64,000 nucleotides of DNA from an uncultured Nioella sp. (lineage in GTDB: Bacteria; Pseudomonadota; Alphaproteobacteria; Rhodobacterales; Rhodobacteraceae). The notes beneath the pieces were generated by a model. That model made no database searches. It had not been told where the DNA came from and saw only the letters and a list, made by a program, of their open reading frames with translations. Positions 9,265 through 18,229 of the stretch are shown piece after piece. Location: contig CANMJH010000002.1 of assembly GCA_947498125.1 (NCBI GenBank), positions 548,501-612,500 on the forward strand, read 5' to 3'. The position numbers and the translations under genes were made by a program. Numbering within the stretch: position 1 is the first letter of the stretch; each line of letters begins with the position of its first letter.

Positions 9265-10122
9265 ATGAGCCAGACAATTGGAAACCCGCTTAGCTGGGCT
9301 GCAGCCGCGATTGGACGCGCGGGAACGCATATGGCAGAGGCATCCAGCGAGATTGCGGGGAGCCGCACCCATGCAGCACCGATCGTCAATAGTCTGACGA
9401 TGGATGATTTGCACTATGCGCTTAGAAAAGGGACGGAAGATTTTGCCGCCGTTCGCTCGGATGTTGTGTTTTTGGTGCTGCTCTATCCGATCATCGGCCT
9501 GACGATGGTGTTCTTTGCCTTCAACTCGGAATTTGCACCTTATCTATTCCCGCTGACCTCGGGGTTTGCCCTACTGGGGCCGGTCGCCGCTGTGTTTCTG
9601 TATGAGGTCAGCCGGCGCCGCGAGGCCGGTCTTTCGGCCAAATGGAGCGATGCTGTTGGTCTTATCAGATCCCCGGTGATGGGCCCCGTGGTAGCGTTGG
9701 GCGCGTATCTGACCGGCGTTTTTGTGGCTTGGATGGTTGTTGCGCATTTCCTTTTCACCGTCACGATGGGCGGGATGGAAAGCGCCAGCTCGATGGGCTT
9801 TTTCCGTGATGTTCTGACGACGCCTGCTGGATGGATGATGATTGCCATTGGGATCCCACTTGGCGCCGTGTTTGCCGCGCTGGTCTTGGCTGTGACCATA
9901 GTCAGTTTTCCGATGCTGATTGATCGCAATGTCGGGCTTGCGACGGCGGTTGCGACCTCATTGAAAGTCACGCGCGCTAATTTGCGTGTGGTGCTAAGCT
10001 GGGGCGCGCTGGTCGCCACTGCGCTGGTGATTGGCGCGATTCCGTTCTTCTTGGGATATGTTTTGGTGCTGCCGATTCTGGGCCATGCGACATGGCACCT
10101 CTACCGCCGCGCGGTAAGCTAA
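9265..10122 (+). CDS. DUF2189 integral membrane protein
   Basis: This 285-aa protein has about six transmembrane segments, the first near VVFLVLLYPIIGLTMVFFAF and the last near LVIGAIPFFLGYVLVLPILG. It matches the uncharacterised DUF2189 membrane family found widely in alphaproteobacteria. A strong ribosome-binding site (AAGGGAGAAGG) precedes the ATG at 9265, so the longer upstream reading is rejected. It carries no enzymatic motif that I recognise. Family members often sit near respiratory or redox genes, but no such context exists here, so the function is unknown. Confidence 0.8.
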   Translation: MSQTIGNPLSWAAAAIGRAGTHMAEASSEIAGSRTHAAPIVNSLTMDDLHYALRKGTEDFAAVRSDVVFLVLLYPIIGLTMVFFAFNSEFAPYLFPLTSGFALLGPVAAVFLYEVSRRREAGLSAKWSDAVGLIRSPVMGPVVALGAYLTGVFVAWMVVAHFLFTVTMGGMESASSMGFFRDVLTTPAGWMMIAIGIPLGAVFAALVLAVTIVSFPMLIDRNVGLATAVATSLKVTRANLRVVLSWGALVATALVIGAIPFFLGYVLVLPILGHATWHLYRRAVS

Positions 10123-10162
10123 GCCCTTGCCCTGATGGTTTTGGCGCTTCACAAGGGGCGTC

Positions 10163-10678
10163 ATGATTACGCGTAGGGCAGAAAAAGGCGAAACCGTCAG
10201 TGAGGCAATCTATTCAGATTGCGAGGCCTATCGCTTTAGCCTGACACGGGTTTGGGATGTGGCGCTGCCTACTGTTTTGTTCATCATGCTGAACCCGTCC
10301 AAAGCGACGGAGTTACAGAATGACCCCACGATTGAGCGCTGCGAACGCCGGGCACGGGCGTTGGGTTTTGGGGCGTTTCGGGCCATGAATATTTTTGCCT
10401 GGCGCGAGACGGACCCAAAGGCGATGCGCCGTGCGAATACGCCAATTGGGGATGAAAACGATCGGTTGTTATGTGGAAGCATTCCCTGGGCGGATCAGAT
10501 CGTTGCAGGCTGGGGGACGCATGGCGCTCATTTGGATCGGGGGCGGGCCGTTGAGGCGTTGCTGCGGGATGCCGGGGCGCAATTGCATTGTCTTGGGCTG
10601 ACCAAAGACGGCCATCCACGTCATCCGCTTTATATCAGCTACGCGACCCAGCCCCAGCTGTGGCCCAAAATTGAGTGA
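10163..10678 (+). CDS. DUF1643 domain protein
   Basis: The 171-aa soluble protein has the DUF1643 pattern: YRFSLTRVW, then LFIMLNPSKATELQNDPTIERC, then ANIFAWRETDPK-like, IVAGWGTHG and CLGLTKDGHPRHPLYIS. The family is related by fold to nucleotide-processing proteins and is often carried by phages and plasmids, but no activity is established. It lies 40 bp after the DUF2189 gene on the same strand and is convergent with the RTX gene. An imperfect hairpin at its stop codon may end transcription. Confidence 0.85.
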   Translation: MITRRAEKGETVSEAIYSDCEAYRFSLTRVWDVALPTVLFIMLNPSKATELQNDPTIERCERRARALGFGAFRAMNIFAWRETDPKAMRRANTPIGDENDRLLCGSIPWADQIVAGWGTHGAHLDRGRAVEALLRDAGAQLHCLGLTKDGHPRHPLYISYATQPQLWPKIE

Positions 10679-10701
10679 TCGCGCCACAGCGTAGCGCGAT
10701 C
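10677..10701. terminator. Hairpin at the end of the DUF1643 gene
   Basis: Perfect 8-bp arms GATCGCGC / GCGCGATC are separated by nine bases. The hairpin overlaps the last bases of the DUF1643 stop codon, in the gap before the convergent RTX gene. No strong U-tract follows, so intrinsic termination is plausible but weak. Confidence 0.45.
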
Positions 10702-10732
10702 CATTTAAGTGAAGGCTTGGGGTTTGCCAGTG

Positions 10733-12445
10733 TCAGGCAGATTCGGCGATATCATCCAAGGCAACATCACGGATGACGATCTCATTGGGGTCGAGCCCTT
10801 GAGCGCCCGTTGCACTGAGAACAACCATCCCGTTCACCAAGACGTCTGCGCCGGTCCCATCCTCAAAATCAACAACCGTGACGGATGGATTTGGCGTTGC
10901 CGTCAAATCGATGGCGAGTTGGATCACATCTTCGGAGGGGTCGAAATCAGTGACCGTGCCCGCTGCTTCTTCGGTTTCGATATAGGTGCCGCTTTCGAAG
11001 ATATCTGCGCCAGCGCCGCCGGTGGCGACATCATTTTCGCCTAGGAAGATATGATCATCGCCGTCGCCGCCAAAGATATTGTCGGCCACATCCTCGTCAA
11101 AGGGACCAAATTCCGGATCGCCGGCTGCGAAAGTGCCATCGATTGTGTCATTGCCGGAGCCGCCATGCATTTCATCGCTGCCAAAGCCGCCAAGCAAGTA
11201 ATCATTGCCTTCGCCGCCTTCGATGGTGTCGTCACCTTCAGCGCCATAGAGTAGGTCATTTCCCTCGCCGCCAGACATCGCGTCGTTACCTTCACCGCCA
11301 TGCAATAAATCATGGCCGTCGCCGCCTGCCATCTCGTCATCGCCGTCGTCGCCATACATCTCGTCATTTCCGGCATCACCCATGACAGTGTCATTGCCTT
11401 CGTTCCCGAACAGCAAATCGCTTTCTGACCCGCCAGAAATAAGGTCATTATCCGCGCCGCCTGTAATTGCGTCAGAGCCGGAATGTCCAAAAAGCTCGTC
11501 CATTCCAGCGCGGCCGCGCAGCACGTCGTCGCCGGTGCCGCCGTTTAGAAGGTCATTGCCGTCAAACCCATCAATTGTGTCATTGCCGCCGCCGCCGGAA
11601 ATCGTTTCATTTCCTTCACCGCCAGATAGCGAATCATTCCCAGGGCTGGTTGGGGTTTCTTGCTGTAATTGGACGTCATCAATAGAGGCGTTGGTAATCC
11701 CATTGAGTTGCAGGATCGGAACGCCATCAGACAGAACCGTGGTGTTTTCCTCTACAGAATCGATATCAAAAGTGATCGCGGGCGCGGTGTCACCGTCATA
11801 GCGAACCAGAATCGTGTCTACACCAGATTCGAAATCGACCAAGGTTGGGACATCATTTGGATTAGACTGCGAAGCGTCAAAAATGTCAGCTCCTGCGCCT
11901 CCTGAGGCCAGATCGCCACTGCCCAGTTCAAGCAAATCATCGCCTTCACCGCCCAGCAACGTGTCCGCACCTGCATCACCAGAGAGCGTATCATCACCCT
12001 CTCCGCCCATCAGGATATCGTCGCCCTCTTCGCCATAGATTAGGTCATCACCCCCGGCGCCATCGATCAAATCGTCCTCGGCAGTGCCGCTTAGGAAATC
12101 GTCCTCATCGCTGCCTTCCATTGGATCAAGCCCGGTCAGGGCTGACACCGATTCAGGAGACGCCGCGCTGCCGTTACTGGATTGCTCTCCGTGGTTGCCA
12201 ATGCCTTCTTCTCCGAAGAGAAGGTCATGTAAATCAGTGCTATAGACCGATGGGTCAACAGTATCCTGCCCGCTGCCGTCCTCGGCATATTCTTCAGAGC
12301 CGTTGATTTCCCCACCGAGGCTGCTGGATCCCGTGCTTGCGCCGCCGGACCCGGTTGCATCCGAGTCCTCTTCGTCACCGCCAAAGAGCCCCTCGAGTGA
12401 AAACCCGACAAGCATCATAAGTAGTACGCCACCCGCATAAAGCAT
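10733..12445 (-). CDS. RTX (hemolysin-type) calcium-binding protein with N-terminal membrane anchor
   Basis: The 570-aa very acidic protein starts with one hydrophobic segment (LYAGGVLLMMLVGFSLEGLF, about residues 2-21) and then an Asp/Glu/Gly/Ser-rich linker to about residue 100. It has two blocks of GGxGxDxLx nonapeptide repeats (about 105-180 and 270-455), which in this family fold into Ca2+-filled beta-rolls. Each block ends in a related module that begins GGAGADIF and continues with a D-F-x-x-x-x-D-x-I segment, so the protein looks like an internal duplication. It lacks the C-terminal hydrophobic DFLF-type end typical of type I secretion substrates. Whether it is exported by a type I system or stays membrane-attached is open. 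It is a single transcription unit with a long upstream region. Confidence 0.85.
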   Translation of the reverse strand: MLYAGGVLLMMLVGFSLEGLFGGDEEDSDATGSGGASTGSSSLGGEINGSEEYAEDGSGQDTVDPSVYSTDLHDLLFGEEGIGNHGEQSSNGSAASPESVSALTGLDPMEGSDEDDFLSGTAEDDLIDGAGGDDLIYGEEGDDILMGGEGDDTLSGDAGADTLLGGEGDDLLELGSGDLASGGAGADIFDASQSNPNDVPTLVDFESGVDTILVRYDGDTAPAITFDIDSVEENTTVLSDGVPILQLNGITNASIDDVQLQQETPTSPGNDSLSGGEGNETISGGGGNDTIDGFDGNDLLNGGTGDDVLRGRAGMDELFGHSGSDAITGGADNDLISGGSESDLLFGNEGNDTVMGDAGNDEMYGDDGDDEMAGGDGHDLLHGGEGNDAMSGGEGNDLLYGAEGDDTIEGGEGNDYLLGGFGSDEMHGGSGNDTIDGTFAAGDPEFGPFDEDVADNIFGGDGDDHIFLGENDVATGGAGADIFESGTYIETEEAAGTVTDFDPSEDVIQLAIDLTATPNPSVTVVDFEDGTGADVLVNGMVVLSATGAQGLDPNEIVIRDVALDDIAESA

Positions 12446-12842
12446 CTGCTTTTCCTAGCCTCGTTTCGCGACCCTGGGGGTTGGGTCGTCATCTCGTTCA
12501 AGCCAACTTGCGCCAGCGATGCGGAGTTTTGCAGTCGCCACCGTGTTATTCCTGTGGAAATAATGTGGCGCTGTTTACGGTGAGTGAATGCTGGGCAACC
12601 GAATGACTGCATTTTACTTAAGAAACTAAACAAAGCGCAACGAATTGGTTAGCGAATGGTTAACAATGGCCGGGCAGCCAAGGCAGCAGGGCGCCGTAGA
12701 ATCGGCCCAAAGTTCAGGCTTCCCAAGCACTACCTTTTCCCTTATACGCCCGCAGGTCGCCAATTCGTGGTGACACCTCCATGGGCCTTGCTGGACGACA
12801 TCCCGGCTTGCGCCATTACTCAAACCTTAAAAGGAGACCCCG
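12446..12842. other. 397-bp intergenic region upstream of the RTX gene and rpsO
   Basis: This non-coding stretch lies between the divergent starts of the RTX gene and rpsO. It holds an AT-rich block (about 12600-12665) with GGTTAA-type motifs, and the rpsO ribosome-binding site (AAAGGAGA just before 12843). I found no convincing gene on either strand. Confidence 0.6.
12647..12664 (-). promoter_or_regulatory. Possible CtrA-type site (TTAACCAT with a second TAACC)
   Basis: Read on the minus strand the site is GTTAACCATTCGCTAACC. It contains the alphaproteobacterial CtrA half-site TTAACCAT and a second TAACC-like half one turn away, about 200 bp upstream of the RTX start. A related arrangement precedes the second RTX gene. 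This is motif matching only; there is no direct evidence of binding. Confidence 0.3.
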
Positions 12843-13112
12843 ATGTCGATTACTGCAGAAGATAAAGCCCGCGTCATGGCGGAATTCGCAACCAAAGAAG
12901 GCGACACCGGTTCGCCCGAAGTACAGGTTGCAATCCTGACCAGCCGCATCAACACGCTGACCGAGCACTTCAAGACCCACAAGAAAGACAACCATTCGCG
13001 TCGTGGTCTGCTCAAGCTGGTTGCGCAGCGCCGTAAGTTGCTGGATTTCACCAAAGGCAAAGATGAGGCCCGTTATCAGGACCTGATCAAACGTCTGGGC
13101 ATCCGCCGCTAA
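12843..13112 (+). CDS. rpsO: 30S ribosomal protein S15
   Basis: The 89-aa protein matches S15 end to end: [66 protein letters not shown] and a final [12 protein letters not shown]. It binds the central domain of 16S rRNA early in 30S assembly. A good ribosome-binding site (AAAGGAGA) precedes the ATG. A strong intrinsic terminator follows, so here it is a single-gene unit, whereas in many bacteria it is next to pnp. pnp lies 5.1 kb further on. Confidence 0.98.
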   Translation: MSITAEDKARVMAEFATKEGDTGSPEVQVAILTSRINTLTEHFKTHKKDNHSRRGLLKLVAQRRKLLDFTKGKDEARYQDLIKRLGIRR

Positions 13113-13139
13113 GTTATTCGATCCAAATTGGATCAACGA

Positions 13140-13168
13140 AGCCCGTGCAGGAAACTGTGCGGGCTTTT
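13140..13168 (+). terminator. Rho-independent terminator of rpsO
   Basis: Arms AGCCCGTGCAG and CTGTGCGGGCT pair over 11 bp (two G-U pairs) around a GAAA tetraloop, followed by TTTT. A smaller palindrome, GATCCAAATTGGATC, lies just before it at 13120-13134. Confidence 0.85.
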
Positions 13169-13193
13169 GCTTTGCTGCGCCCTCAAAGTTGCG

Positions 13194-14168
13194 TCAGGTG
13201 GTTGGTGGTGTCTTGCCAAATTCCCCGCAAAGGGGTGTTTCGATAAAGTCCCGCAAGTCAGGCAGGTTGCGGGTCATCGACAGGGCCAACGTTAGCTTCA
13301 CATATGCCGCCTCAACCGTCATGTCATGGCCGTCAATCGCTCCATGCTCGGTTAAGATGGCGCCAGCGGCATAGCTTCCTAAGGACGTGCCGCCTTTGAT
13401 GGTCTCGCTGATGGCCACAACAGGGATGCCACGCTCAGCCGCTTTGGCAAGGCCCGCCGCAAGGATTGGATCGCCCGGCACGGTGCCGCTGCCGAAACAT
13501 CTGAGGACGACGCCATCACAATGGTTTAGCGCGTAAGAAATCACATGAGTGGAACCGCCCGGCGCAACAGGCAGAACTGCGATATCGGTGGGCTGGAACG
13601 CATGGTGTTGGATTTTTGTGCCCGTTCGGCTTGGGGGCAGATCCGATTGCTTGGCTGCAAACGCATCCAAATCGGTACTGTGCATTTTGCGCGCACGCGG
13701 CCCGCTGAGCAACTTACCGGCGAATTGAATCCAAACGCCTGCGTCACACGTCCCAATCGCGGCGATTGCATCGCTGAGATTTCGCAGACCGTCACTGCCG
13801 GGTTGAAAGAGCGGGACCATCGCGCCGGTAATTATGACCGGCTTCGCAAGTCCCTCTAAACTCATTGCGAGGGCTGAGGATGTGAAGGCCAACGTATCTG
13901 TGCCATGTGTCACAACGATGCCATCCACCTTGTCATGGTTGGCCACAATGAGGGCCGCCAACCGGTTCCAATCGGCCGGAGTAGCGTCGGCGCTGTCGAT
14001 CAGCGGATCGAGCAGCATAAGGTCTATTTGAGCTTCGTCCCCGCCAGCGCCGGGCATCTCAGCCAAAGCGCGTTCGAGCAGCCCCGCCTTTGGGGCAAAC
14101 CCTTTGGCGGTCGGCGCCATACCAATTGTACCACCCGCATGAAGCAGCAAAATGCGTCGAATGCTCAT
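13194..14168 (-). CDS. ansA: Type I L-asparaginase
   Basis: The 324-aa enzyme hydrolyses L-asparagine to aspartate and ammonia. Both asparaginase active-site threonine motifs are present: HAGGTIGM near residue 12 and VVTHGTDTLAFTSSALA near residue 87 (Thr-Asp pair). A downstream SDGLRNLSDAI block aligns with the family. There is no signal peptide, so it is probably the cytoplasmic form. It ends just before the rpsO terminator on the opposite strand and starts about 170 bp from the BCCT carrier terminator. Relatives act on glutamine or D-asparagine to varying extents, so the specificity is not certain. Confidence 0.9.
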   Translation of the reverse strand: MSIRRILLLHAGGTIGMAPTAKGFAPKAGLLERALAEMPGAGGDEAQIDLMLLDPLIDSADATPADWNRLAALIVANHDKVDGIVVTHGTDTLAFTSSALAMSLEGLAKPVIITGAMVPLFQPGSDGLRNLSDAIAAIGTCDAGVWIQFAGKLLSGPRARKMHSTDLDAFAAKQSDLPPSRTGTKIQHHAFQPTDIAVLPVAPGGSTHVISYALNHCDGVVLRCFGSGTVPGDPILAAGLAKAAERGIPVVAISETIKGGTSLGSYAAGAILTEHGAIDGHDMTVEAAYVKLTLALSMTRNLPDLRDFIETPLCGEFGKTPPTT

Positions 14169-14339
14169 CTACTGATTGTCCCAAGCTTGTCAAAACCTTG
14201 CAAGCTCTGACCGGTAAAGTGCCCATGGTCAAGCGTCGCGACCAGACGTCTTGTGCATCCGAAATGAGGGGAAAAGACATCCAGCGCGCCCAATGCGTGT
14301 TTTGGCGCAGACCCGTGCGAAGCCACGATATCGTAGACA

Positions 14340-14372
14340 CAAAAAAGCCGCCGCGACAGGATCGCAGCGGCC
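14340..14372 (-). terminator. Rho-independent terminator of the BCCT carrier gene
   Basis: On the minus strand, GCCGCTGCGA and the near-complementary TCGCGGCGGC form a GC-rich stem. It is followed by a run of seven T, about 20 bp after the BCCT stop codon. Confidence 0.8.
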
Positions 14373-14390
14373 AAATTTGAAGTCACAAAC

Positions 14391-15992
14391 TTACATCTTG
14401 GCGCGTTCAGATTTCAGCGCCAGCCAGAGGCAGTAGCACATAATCAAAACAACCAATGTGAAGGGAATACCCGTCGATACCGCTGCACCCTGCAAGGCGG
14501 AAAGGCCACCGCCGAGCAAAAGCGCGATCGCAACCAGACCTTCAAGCGTACACCAGAAGATCCGCTGAACGACCGGTGCATCCATTTTGCCGCCTGCCGT
14601 GATCGTATCGATCACCAGTGATCCGCTGTCCGATGAGGTGACAAAGAAGATCACGATCAGAAACAGCGAAACCGGTGCCACGATGCCATAAAGCGGCAAC
14701 TCGCTTAGGAAGCCAAAGAGAGCGCCTTCTGGAGCGTATGAATCGATCACTGTCGCCCGAACACCCTCTGCGCCGCCTGCGTTCAGCATATCGATTGCGC
14801 CGCCACCAAAGGTGGACATCCAGAGCGCGCAAACCAACGTTGGCGCCAATAGCGCGCAGATGATGAATTCGCGCACGGTGCGGCCTTTGGAAATGCGGGC
14901 AATGAACATGCCAACAAAAGGCGACCACGCAATCCACCACGCCCAGTAGAACGTCGTCCAACCATGGAAATAGCTGGTGTCTTCACGTCCAAACGGGTTT
15001 GAAAGTTGCGGGAGTAACACGACGTAATCAACCATCGCATTGAAGTAGCGCGTGAGGGCCGTTCCAACGCCTGTCACAACGATGACAAAGATGAACAGCG
15101 CGACGGCCATGACCATGTTGATCTCGGACAGGCGTTTAACGCCTGCATCCATCCCAAGAAGAACCGAGCAGAGGGCGATCATTGTGATCACGATAATCAA
15201 GATGACTGTGACGGTTGGCGAAGGCTCGATCCCGAAGACTTCGTTCAGGCCCGCCGCGACTTGCTGCGCACCGAGGCCAAGCGATGTTGTAAGGCCAAAG
15301 AGCGTTGCGAACACCGCTAGGGTATCGATCATGTGACCCCACCAGCCCCAGACACGATCCCCAAGGATCGGATAGAAGGCCGACCGCAGTGTCAGGGGAA
15401 GACCCAGATTATAGCAGAAGATCGCAAGGCTAAGGCCAACAGCCGCGTAAACCGCCCAGCCTTCCAGACCCCAGTGATGGATCGTGCCAACAACACCGAT
15501 ATACTCATTTCCCGGCAAGGAGGCATCAATGCCCAATGGGCTGGCGCCGCCACCTTCAGAGAAGTTGTAATAGACCGGCTCAAGCACGCCAAAGAACAGT
15601 AGGCCAATGCCGATGCCCGCTGCGAACATCATCGCGATCCAGCCAGCATAGGAATAATCGGGCGTCGCATCTTTGCCGCCGATCCGAACCGACCCAACAG
15701 GCAGGATGATCAACGCAAGACAGAACAGTGTGATGGCATCAACCGAAAGCACCAAGAACCAGTCAAAGGTGCTGGTCAACCATGGGCGCAGCCATCCGAA
15801 GAATGTGGCGGTTCCCTCTTGGTTCCACAGAGCGATTGCCACAAAGGCGATGATCAAAACACTTGAGATTGCGAAAACCGGGTTGTGAATATCCAAGCCC
15901 ATTGGCCTGATATTGTCTTGCCCCATTTCGTAATCAGTTTCGAATTCCATACCGGCGTCACCAGGTGACTGTGCCGGGTCCATGTCAGACAT
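14391..15992 (-). CDS. BCCT-family betaine/choline/carnitine transporter
   Basis: This 533-aa inner-membrane carrier has about 12 transmembrane segments. The family signature is WTTFYWAWWIAWSPFVGMFIARISKGRTVREF-like (about residues 340-370, in several conserved blocks), whose aromatic residues line the trimethylammonium-binding site. BCCT carriers import compatible solutes such as glycine betaine, or choline and DMSP in marine bacteria, using Na+ or H+ gradients. The N-terminus carries an acidic ~35-residue tail. GGGAGGG precedes the ATG. No regulator or betaine-synthesis gene is adjacent, so the substrate cannot be specified. Confidence 0.92.
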   Translation of the reverse strand: MSDMDPAQSPGDAGMEFETDYEMGQDNIRPMGLDIHNPVFAISSVLIIAFVAIALWNQEGTATFFGWLRPWLTSTFDWFLVLSVDAITLFCLALIILPVGSVRIGGKDATPDYSYAGWIAMMFAAGIGIGLLFFGVLEPVYYNFSEGGGASPLGIDASLPGNEYIGVVGTIHHWGLEGWAVYAAVGLSLAIFCYNLGLPLTLRSAFYPILGDRVWGWWGHMIDTLAVFATLFGLTTSLGLGAQQVAAGLNEVFGIEPSPTVTVILIIVITMIALCSVLLGMDAGVKRLSEINMVMAVALFIFVIVVTGVGTALTRYFNAMVDYVVLLPQLSNPFGREDTSYFHGWTTFYWAWWIAWSPFVGMFIARISKGRTVREFIICALLAPTLVCALWMSTFGGGAIDMLNAGGAEGVRATVIDSYAPEGALFGFLSELPLYGIVAPVSLFLIVIFFVTSSDSGSLVIDTITAGGKMDAPVVQRIFWCTLEGLVAIALLLGGGLSALQGAAVSTGIPFTLVVLIMCYCLWLALKSERAKM

Positions 15993-16458
15993 TTAAATAC
16001 CCTCCCGTTTCGTTTTTCGTTGGAGGCGCGAGCCGTGAGCTTACACTGTTTTGTCGCGTCCTGGCGCACCGGTGGCGGGGCTTTGTGGCCCTTTTGCAAG
16101 ACCGTTCCGGACATTTCGCCCTCATGCGCGTGGGTCAAGGATGCACCCCAACCGGGATTTTGACGCCGTAGAGTTGCGACAGGTAATGCCGGTCAAACGA
16201 CTGCAATTGGTCTTGACTGGCGGCATTCCCACAAATTCCGTTGATTTTCATTCCGCCAGCGAAAAGCGGCAATTCTATTGCCGTATCATCTTGGCAGCGG
16301 CAGGCCAAAGAAGGCCCGCGATCTCGTCATGTACAGGTATGGGGTTTCTTGATCCATGATTTGAAGGGCTTGAAAGGAAATGCAACTTCGGTGAAATGCC
16401 TTTAATAAGACGGAAAGGCGCACGTTAATGTGCGGGGCAGTTAGGGCGCATTCGGTAG
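15993..16458. other. 466-bp intergenic region without a recognised gene
   Basis: This region lies between the divergent BCCT carrier and GT-C-like genes. I inspected both strands and saw no plausible coding frame, tRNA or strong hairpin. It presumably holds both promoters. Confidence 0.5.
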
Positions 16459-18051
16459 ATGGACGACGTACAGCAAAGTCACCAAGCACGGGGATCAAAC
16501 CGCCTGCGGTTTCATGTGATTGGAATGCTGATCTTTCTTTTGGGTGTCGGCTTTCTGACGGCGACAATTGTGAAGGCGACGAATGGCGGGTTTTTCTATT
16601 CGCTCGACGATCCATATATCCATCTCGCATTGGCCGAAAACCTTGTCCGGGGGCATTACGGGATCAATCTTGGCGAGACCTCGTCGCCGTCTTCGTCCAT
16701 CCTTTATCCGTTCATTTTGGCGTTCGGGCTATTGGTCGGTGCAGGGGAATTCGGTCCGTTGATCATCAACCTCGTTGCAATGGGTGCGGCGGTTTGGATC
16801 ATGTCCGGCCTAATCTTTGATGCACTGTGCGGGCCGGACGAAGACCGTTTTCCCGTCTTGGGAGTCTTTGTTCTGCCCGTTGCGCTGATCTCTTTCAATG
16901 CTATCGGTTTGCCGCTGACAGGGATGGAGCATTCGCTGCACCTGCTGATCAGCATTGTCATTTTGACCGAGCTTTTGAAAACGCTGCGTACAGGTCAGGT
17001 TGGCCTTATCTTGATAACGGCGATCATCCTTTGCCCGTTTATTCGCTTTGAGGGGCTGGCACTGTCTGGGGCGGCTATCGGCGTATTGGCGCTGCGCGGG
17101 CATTGGAAAGCCGCGATATTGATGTGCGGCACGATCCTTGCGGGCCTTTTGGCCTATGCGGCCGCGATGCAGGCGTTGGGCCTGCCCCCACTTCCAAGTT
17201 CGGTCATGGTGAAATCCGACCTTTCTGCTGCGGCAACTGACGCTGATATCGGCGGGGCATTTGCCGGAATTGCAGAAAACATCCTTGGGGTGTTTCAGGA
17301 GTTTCGCGCCCGGTTCGCAATTGTCGCGGTGCCGGTGCTGATCCTTGGGGCAGTCTTACCTGTGACGCGGGTAATGTGGCCGGTGGCGATGGCGGCGGCT
17401 TTGGCCGGACTGGCGCATCTTTTTGGCGGCGACTGGGGATGGATGAGCCGATATGAAGCCTATCTAAATGCCTTTTTGCTGGCGGCGATTTTGATCGTCT
17501 GGCGTCCGGTGTTCCTTGCCGGGTGGGCCAGAATTGCCGCGCCCATCGGGATGATTGCAACTTTGATGCTTGTCGCCCCCCATATCGGGGCGACGACGCT
17601 TTTGACGCCAACCTCGGCGCGTTGGATTTATGGCCAACAGCACCAGTTGCATCGCCTTGTGACGGAGTATTTTCCGGAAACTATTGCCGTGCACGATCTG
17701 GGGTGGGTGTCCTATCAAAATGATGGCTTTGTGCTGGATCTTTGGGGCCTTGGATCGGAAAGAGCACGGCGCCATATCTTGAACGGTGATGAAGGACAGG
17801 TCTGGATTGACCAGATAACAATCGAATATGGCGCCGTTTTTGCTGCCGTTTTTGATAATTGGTTTGAAGGGGATCTGCCCGCTGATTGGTGCCGAATAGG
17901 AGAGCTGCATACACCCCGTTTCTTTGATCAGGATGTTGTCGCGCTCTACCTAATTGACCCGACCCGCGAAGACGACATGCGCGCGGCCTTGGCCCAGTTT
18001 AACGCCGGATTACCCGATATCTCGTCGGTTCAGACGTTTGACTGCCCGTAA
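16459..18051 (+). CDS. GT-C-like polytopic membrane glycosyltransferase (putative)
   Basis: This 530-aa protein has 10-12 predicted membrane helices and a soluble C-terminal domain from about residue 385. The first extracytoplasmic loop contains SLDDPYIHLALAENL with an Asp50-Asp51 pair. An acidic pair there is characteristic of GT-C glycosyltransferases that use polyprenyl-phosphate sugar donors. The following GETSSPSSSILYPFIL also resembles that class. It is a single gene between the BCCT carrier and pnp, with no polysaccharide genes near it. The ribosome-binding site is weak. The assignment rests on topology and the DD motif; donor and acceptor are unknown. Confidence 0.6.
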   Translation: MDDVQQSHQARGSNRLRFHVIGMLIFLLGVGFLTATIVKATNGGFFYSLDDPYIHLALAENLVRGHYGINLGETSSPSSSILYPFILAFGLLVGAGEFGPLIINLVAMGAAVWIMSGLIFDALCGPDEDRFPVLGVFVLPVALISFNAIGLPLTGMEHSLHLLISIVILTELLKTLRTGQVGLILITAIILCPFIRFEGLALSGAAIGVLALRGHWKAAILMCGTILAGLLAYAAAMQALGLPPLPSSVMVKSDLSAAATDADIGGAFAGIAENILGVFQEFRARFAIVAVPVLILGAVLPVTRVMWPVAMAAALAGLAHLFGGDWGWMSRYEAYLNAFLLAAILIVWRPVFLAGWARIAAPIGMIATLMLVAPHIGATTLLTPTSARWIYGQQHQLHRLVTEYFPETIAVHDLGWVSYQNDGFVLDLWGLGSERARRHILNGDEGQVWIDQITIEYGAVFAAVFDNWFEGDLPADWCRIGELHTPRFFDQDVVALYLIDPTREDDMRAALAQFNAGLPDISSVQTFDCP

Positions 18052-18182
18052 AGCGGCAGTATCCCTTTCCAAATCACCCAATCTGATGTAAGCGCGGTGC
18101 GCATCTGAGACGTGATGCCTTTGACTCCGGGCGCATGGATTATCGATTGGGGTCGGCGGCAATGGGGCCGCACATGAAAAAC

Positions 18183-18213
18183 GGAGGACCCGAGAGGGCT
18201 CGGGAGTGCCTCC
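18183..18213 (+). promoter_or_regulatory. Two-tier hairpin in the pnp leader
   Basis: Outer arms GGAGG / CCTCC enclose inner arms CCCGAG / CTCGGG with a 4-nt loop, ending 16 bases before the pnp start. In enterobacteria the pnp leader forms an RNase III-cut stem used in autoregulation. A comparable role here is inference from position only. It could also be the terminator-like end of a short leader transcript, but no U-tract follows. Confidence 0.5.
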
Positions 18214-18229
18214 AATTAGGATACGATGA

